From an uncultured Selenomonas sp. (GTDB lineage Bacteria > Bacillota > Negativicutes > Selenomonadales > Selenomonadaceae): 8,141 bases of DNA. Made by a program: the position numbers and the translations under genes. The notes under the pieces are model-generated. The model was given only the letters and a program-made list of their open reading frames with translations. It was not told the origin of the DNA and made no database searches. The stretch spans positions 1 through 8,141 of the forward strand of contig CALIBA010000022.1 of the NCBI GenBank assembly GCA_938045435.1. The letters are read 5' to 3'. Shown piece after piece: positions 6,372-8,141 of this stretch. Position 1 is the stretch's first letter. The number at the start of each line of letters is the position of its first letter.

Positions 6372-6389
6372 CGTCTCCCTGCGCTTTGA
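6315..6389 (+). CDS. Possible 24-residue small ORF between the FHA and phosphatase genes
   Basis: A tandem ATG ATG at 6315-6320 opens a 24-codon frame that ends at TGA 6387-6389. GAGGGG at 6301-6306 lies 8 bases upstream, at normal ribosome-binding distance and overlapping the FHA stop codon. The stop directly abuts the GAGGTGAT ribosome site of the phosphatase and lies 11 bases before its ATG, an arrangement consistent with translational coupling. The predicted peptide begins MMADGADVSAWKGCALH, has no membrane segment and matches no family I recognise. It may only serve to carry ribosomes across the 98-base gap, or may be chance. Confidence 0.25.
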   Translation: MMADGADVSAWKGCALHSPRLPAL

Positions 6390-6397
6390 GAGGTGAT
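6390..6397 (+). promoter_or_regulatory. Strong ribosome binding site fixing the phosphatase start
   Basis: GAGGTGAT is complementary over eight bases to the 3' end of 16S rRNA. Its GAGG core ends 7 bases before ATG 6401. This supports ATG 6401, giving the family-typical MIAVSSMSDIG beginning, over the in-frame TTG at 6386, which would lie on the upstream side of this site. Confidence 0.8.
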
Positions 6398-6400
6398 GGC

Positions 6401-7114
6401 ATGATAGCGGTTTCGAGTATGTCAGATATTGGGTGTGCGCGCCCGTCAAATGAGGACAGTTTTGGCATATTTGCACCAGCGATCTATGTGGTGGCGGATG
6501 GGCTCGGCGGACACGCCGCAGGCGAGGTGGCAAGCAGTATGGTGGTTGCTGCCGTTCGCGATATGGCAGACAGCGGGACATCTGTTGATACGGCGGCTTT
6601 GCAGCACGTTCTGCTCCAGGCGAATCAGCAGGTGCTTGCGGCGGCTGCAGAAAATCCCGCATATGAGGGGATGGGATCGACGGCGACTGTGCTGCATCTC
6701 GATGAGGAGACGGGCATGGCGTACTATGCTCATGTAGGAGACAGTCGTCTCTATCTCCTGCGCCGCGGCGTACTCCGCCAGATCTCACGAGATCACTCCT
6801 ATGTGGAGGAACTGGTGACGCAGGGAAAACTCAGCGAGGAGGAGGCACAGCATCATCCGCGTAAAAATCTCTTGATGCGTGCAGTTGGCGTGGAACAGGA
6901 GATGCAGGTGGACAGTGATCTGTTTCCGCTTGAACATGGTGACCGTTTTCTGCTCGCGACAGACGGGTTAACGAATATGGTACCGGATGAGGATCTGTGC
7001 AGACTGCTTGGCGGCTCCGTTGAGGAAGTCGCTGCCAGTATGGTGGAACGCGCACTGGAGGCGGGTGGGCGTGACAATATCACGGCGATTGCCGTCGCCT
7101 ATGAGCCGTCATGA
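6401..7114 (+). CDS. stp: PP2C-family Ser/Thr phosphatase (Stp/PrpC type)
   Basis: A Mn/Mg-dependent cytoplasmic protein phosphatase that reverses phosphorylation by the PASTA-type kinase, probably the one encoded downstream. At 237 residues it is a compact PP2C with the catalytic domain only, as in PrpC/Stp (about 240-250). Motifs in order: RPSNED (14-19), the substrate-phosphate Arg and first metal site; VADGLGGHAAGE (31-42) with Asp33; GSTA (92-95); HVGDSR (111-116); ISRDHSYV (128-135); HPRKN (152-156); LLATDGLTN (184-192) with Asp188; and GGRDNIT (222-228) with Asp225. Every metal-binding aspartate is present, so it should be active. No membrane segment is seen. The start is set by the GAGGTGAT site. 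It lies 98 bases after the FHA gene and 266 bases before the kinase. Confidence 0.95.
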   Translation: MIAVSSMSDIGCARPSNEDSFGIFAPAIYVVADGLGGHAAGEVASSMVVAAVRDMADSGTSVDTAALQHVLLQANQQVLAAAAENPAYEGMGSTATVLHLDEETGMAYYAHVGDSRLYLLRRGVLRQISRDHSYVEELVTQGKLSEEEAQHHPRKNLLMRAVGVEQEMQVDSDLFPLEHGDRFLLATDGLTNMVPDEDLCRLLGGSVEEVAASMVERALEAGGRDNITAIAVAYEPS

Positions 7115-7150
7115 TGTGGGGAAAGACAGCGTCTTTTGCAATCCTTTCCA

Positions 7151-7330
7151 ATGGCGCAGCGCGCTATTTATCCATATATACTCGGTGCGGCGGCCATGAT
7201 TCTGTTGCTGCCGCTTCTGTTAGGGGAGAACATCGGCAGTCATACAAACATCGATTGTTTCACATGGCGGTGCGTGGAGATTGTACGGCAGAGCATTGAA
7301 AAACATTTTGAGGGATGCGTCTCTTTCTGA
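7151..7330 (+). CDS. Putative small single-span membrane protein, or remnant, between phosphatase and kinase
   Basis: A 59-residue frame from ATG 7151, or 64 residues from TTG 7136, sits in the 266-base gap between the phosphatase stop and the kinase start. It begins MAQRAIYPYILGAAAMILL and has one clear hydrophobic segment at about residues 6-28, rich in Leu/Ala, then a polar tail with cysteines at 37, 42 and 56. Neither start has a good ribosome site: only GGGGAAAG (7117-7124), 11 bases before TTG 7136. Two other frames are also partly open: ATG 7111 overlaps the phosphatase stop as ATGA and gives a 62-residue frame of unconvincing composition. I recognise no family. In several related lineages ftsW/rodA and a penicillin-binding protein gene lie at this position, so a decayed remnant is possible but unproven. 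A real small membrane protein is the simpler reading. Confidence 0.4.
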   Translation: MAQRAIYPYILGAAAMILLLPLLLGENIGSHTNIDCFTWRCVEIVRQSIEKHFEGCVSF

Positions 7331-7367
7331 ATAGAAGCGTGGGCGGGGAGCCTGATAGAGGCGTTTG

Positions 7368-7373
7368 AGGAGG
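7368..7373 (+). promoter_or_regulatory. Consensus ribosome binding site of the kinase
   Basis: A perfect AGGAGG ends 7 bases before ATG 7381. It sets the kinase start and suggests efficient translation independent of the upstream small frame, whose stop is 50 bases before the kinase ATG. Confidence 0.9.
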
Positions 7374-7380
7374 AACGATC

Positions 7381-8141
7381 ATGGTCGAGCGTGTCTTGGG
7401 TGACCGCTATGCGCTGGAGGCGCTTATAGGCAGCGGCGGCATGGCAGATGTCTACCAGGCAAAAGATCAGCTCTTAGAGCGCACTGTCGCTGTTAAGATT
7501 CTCCATCAGCAGTATGAGAATGACACGGAGTTCATCGGGCGATTTCAGCGTGAAGCAAAGGCAGCCGCACGCATAACGCACCCCAATATCGTCAATGTCT
7601 ACGATGTCGGGGTCGCTGAGGGTCGTCACTATATTGTCATGGAGTATGTTCCGGGACGTACTCTAAAAGAGCTGATTCAAGAGCGCGGCAGAATCCCTGT
7701 TCTGGAAGCGCTGCCTATTGCACGCCAGATTGCACGTGCGCTCGCCCAGGCGCATGCGAATAATCTGGTGCACTGTGACATCAAACCGCATAATATTCTT
7801 GTCATGCCGGACGGCAATATCAAGGTCGCAGATTTTGGGATTGCGCGTGCAGTCACGGAATCCGCTTTCACCTATAACGAGAATATCATGGGGTCCGTGC
7901 ATTACTTCTCGCCGGAGCAGGCACGCGGCGCGATGATTACACCAAAGTCAGATGTCTATTCGCTGGGAGTCTTGCTCTATGAGATGCTAACAGGGCAAGT
8001 TCCCTTTGATGGAAATACCGCGGTCACGATTGCGCGTAAGCATCTGGAGGAGGAACCGATTGCGCTGCACGAACTGGTTCCCGGCATCCCGCCGGTGGTT
8101 GAGGCACTCGTGATGCGGATGATGGCAAAAGATCCGGCGCA
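7381..8141 (+). CDS. prkC: PrkC/PknB-type Ser/Thr protein kinase, N-terminal catalytic domain (3' truncated by window)
   Basis: A Hanks-type kinase. The visible 253 residues are almost the whole catalytic domain; the frame stays open to the window edge. Motifs: glycine loop GSGGMADVY (17-25), AVKIL with the ATP-anchoring Lys39, alphaC Glu58 (FQREAK), hinge VMEYV (86-90), catalytic loop HCDIKPHNIL (131-140) with Asp133 and Asn138, DFGIAR (151-156), GSVHYFSPEQARG (171-183), and DVYSLGVLLYEMLTG (191-205). The catalytic loop has Cys132 where RD kinases have Arg; related clostridial and Negativicutes kinases can carry HCD as well. The activation segment (151-179) contains T159, S161, T164 and S172 as possible phosphosites. 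By analogy, the missing part should hold a transmembrane helix and extracellular PASTA repeats that sense peptidoglycan; this cannot be seen here. With the phosphatase and FHA protein it completes a phospho-signalling group. Confidence 0.93.
   Translation, partial: MVERVLGDRYALEALIGSGGMADVYQAKDQLLERTVAVKILHQQYENDTEFIGRFQREAKAAARITHPNIVNVYDVGVAEGRHYIVMEYVPGRTLKELIQERGRIPVLEALPIARQIARALAQAHANNLVHCDIKPHNILVMPDGNIKVADFGIARAVTESAFTYNENIMGSVHYFSPEQARGAMITPKSDVYSLGVLLYEMLTGQVPFDGNTAVTIARKHLEEEPIALHELVPGIPPVVEALVMRMMAKDPA

Noticed and set aside
1..8141. Search for CRISPR repeats, insertion sequences, tRNA/rRNA genes, phage or defence genes
   Set aside because: No regularly spaced repeats, transposase, integrase, terminal inverted repeats, tRNA cloverleaf or defence motif was seen; the window is almost entirely core housekeeping and signalling genes.

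Overview
The window reads as a core-genome stretch of a moderately GC-rich Bacillota, most likely a Negativicutes member of the Selenomonas type. That placement is inference. It rests on strong AGGAGG-type ribosome binding sites, the clustering of def-fmt-rsmB-rlmN with a PP2C phosphatase and a Ser/Thr kinase, and a FhaA-like DUF3662/FHA protein in the same cluster. No 16S rRNA or other marker is present to confirm it. Every supported gene lies on the + strand.

Layout: (1) 1-554 is the 3' end of an ArsB/NhaD-type (ion transporter superfamily) permease, closed by a long symmetrical hairpin terminator at 561-608. (2) 609-819 is an AT-rich intergenic leader with a candidate extended -10 promoter and a possible 15-codon leader ORF. 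(3) 820-5469 is a tightly packed block: def, fmt, a DUF116 membrane protein, rsmB and rlmN. Three junctions overlap by 4 bases (GTGA or ATGA), and one has the stop codon directly followed by ATG. (4) A new promoter appears to straddle the rlmN stop codon. It precedes a signalling group: the FhaA-like FHA protein, a PP2C phosphatase, a small putative membrane protein, and a PrkC/PknB-type kinase that runs off the right edge.

How the genes fit together: Fmt formylates initiator Met-tRNA and Def removes the formyl group from the nascent chain. RsmB methylates 16S rRNA; RlmN methylates 23S rRNA and tRNA. The first block is therefore a translation and ribosome-modification operon carrying one uncharacterised passenger, the cysteine-rich DUF116 protein. 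The second block holds a writer (kinase), an eraser (phosphatase) and a likely reader (FHA domain) of threonine phosphorylation, a set usually linked to cell-wall growth and division in Gram-positive lineages.

I did not find a mobile element, CRISPR array, RNA gene or clear novel system. The points most worth checking are the DUF116 protein, the kinase HCD catalytic-loop variant, the small gene or remnant between phosphatase and kinase, and the two putative small ORFs placed just before def and before the phosphatase.
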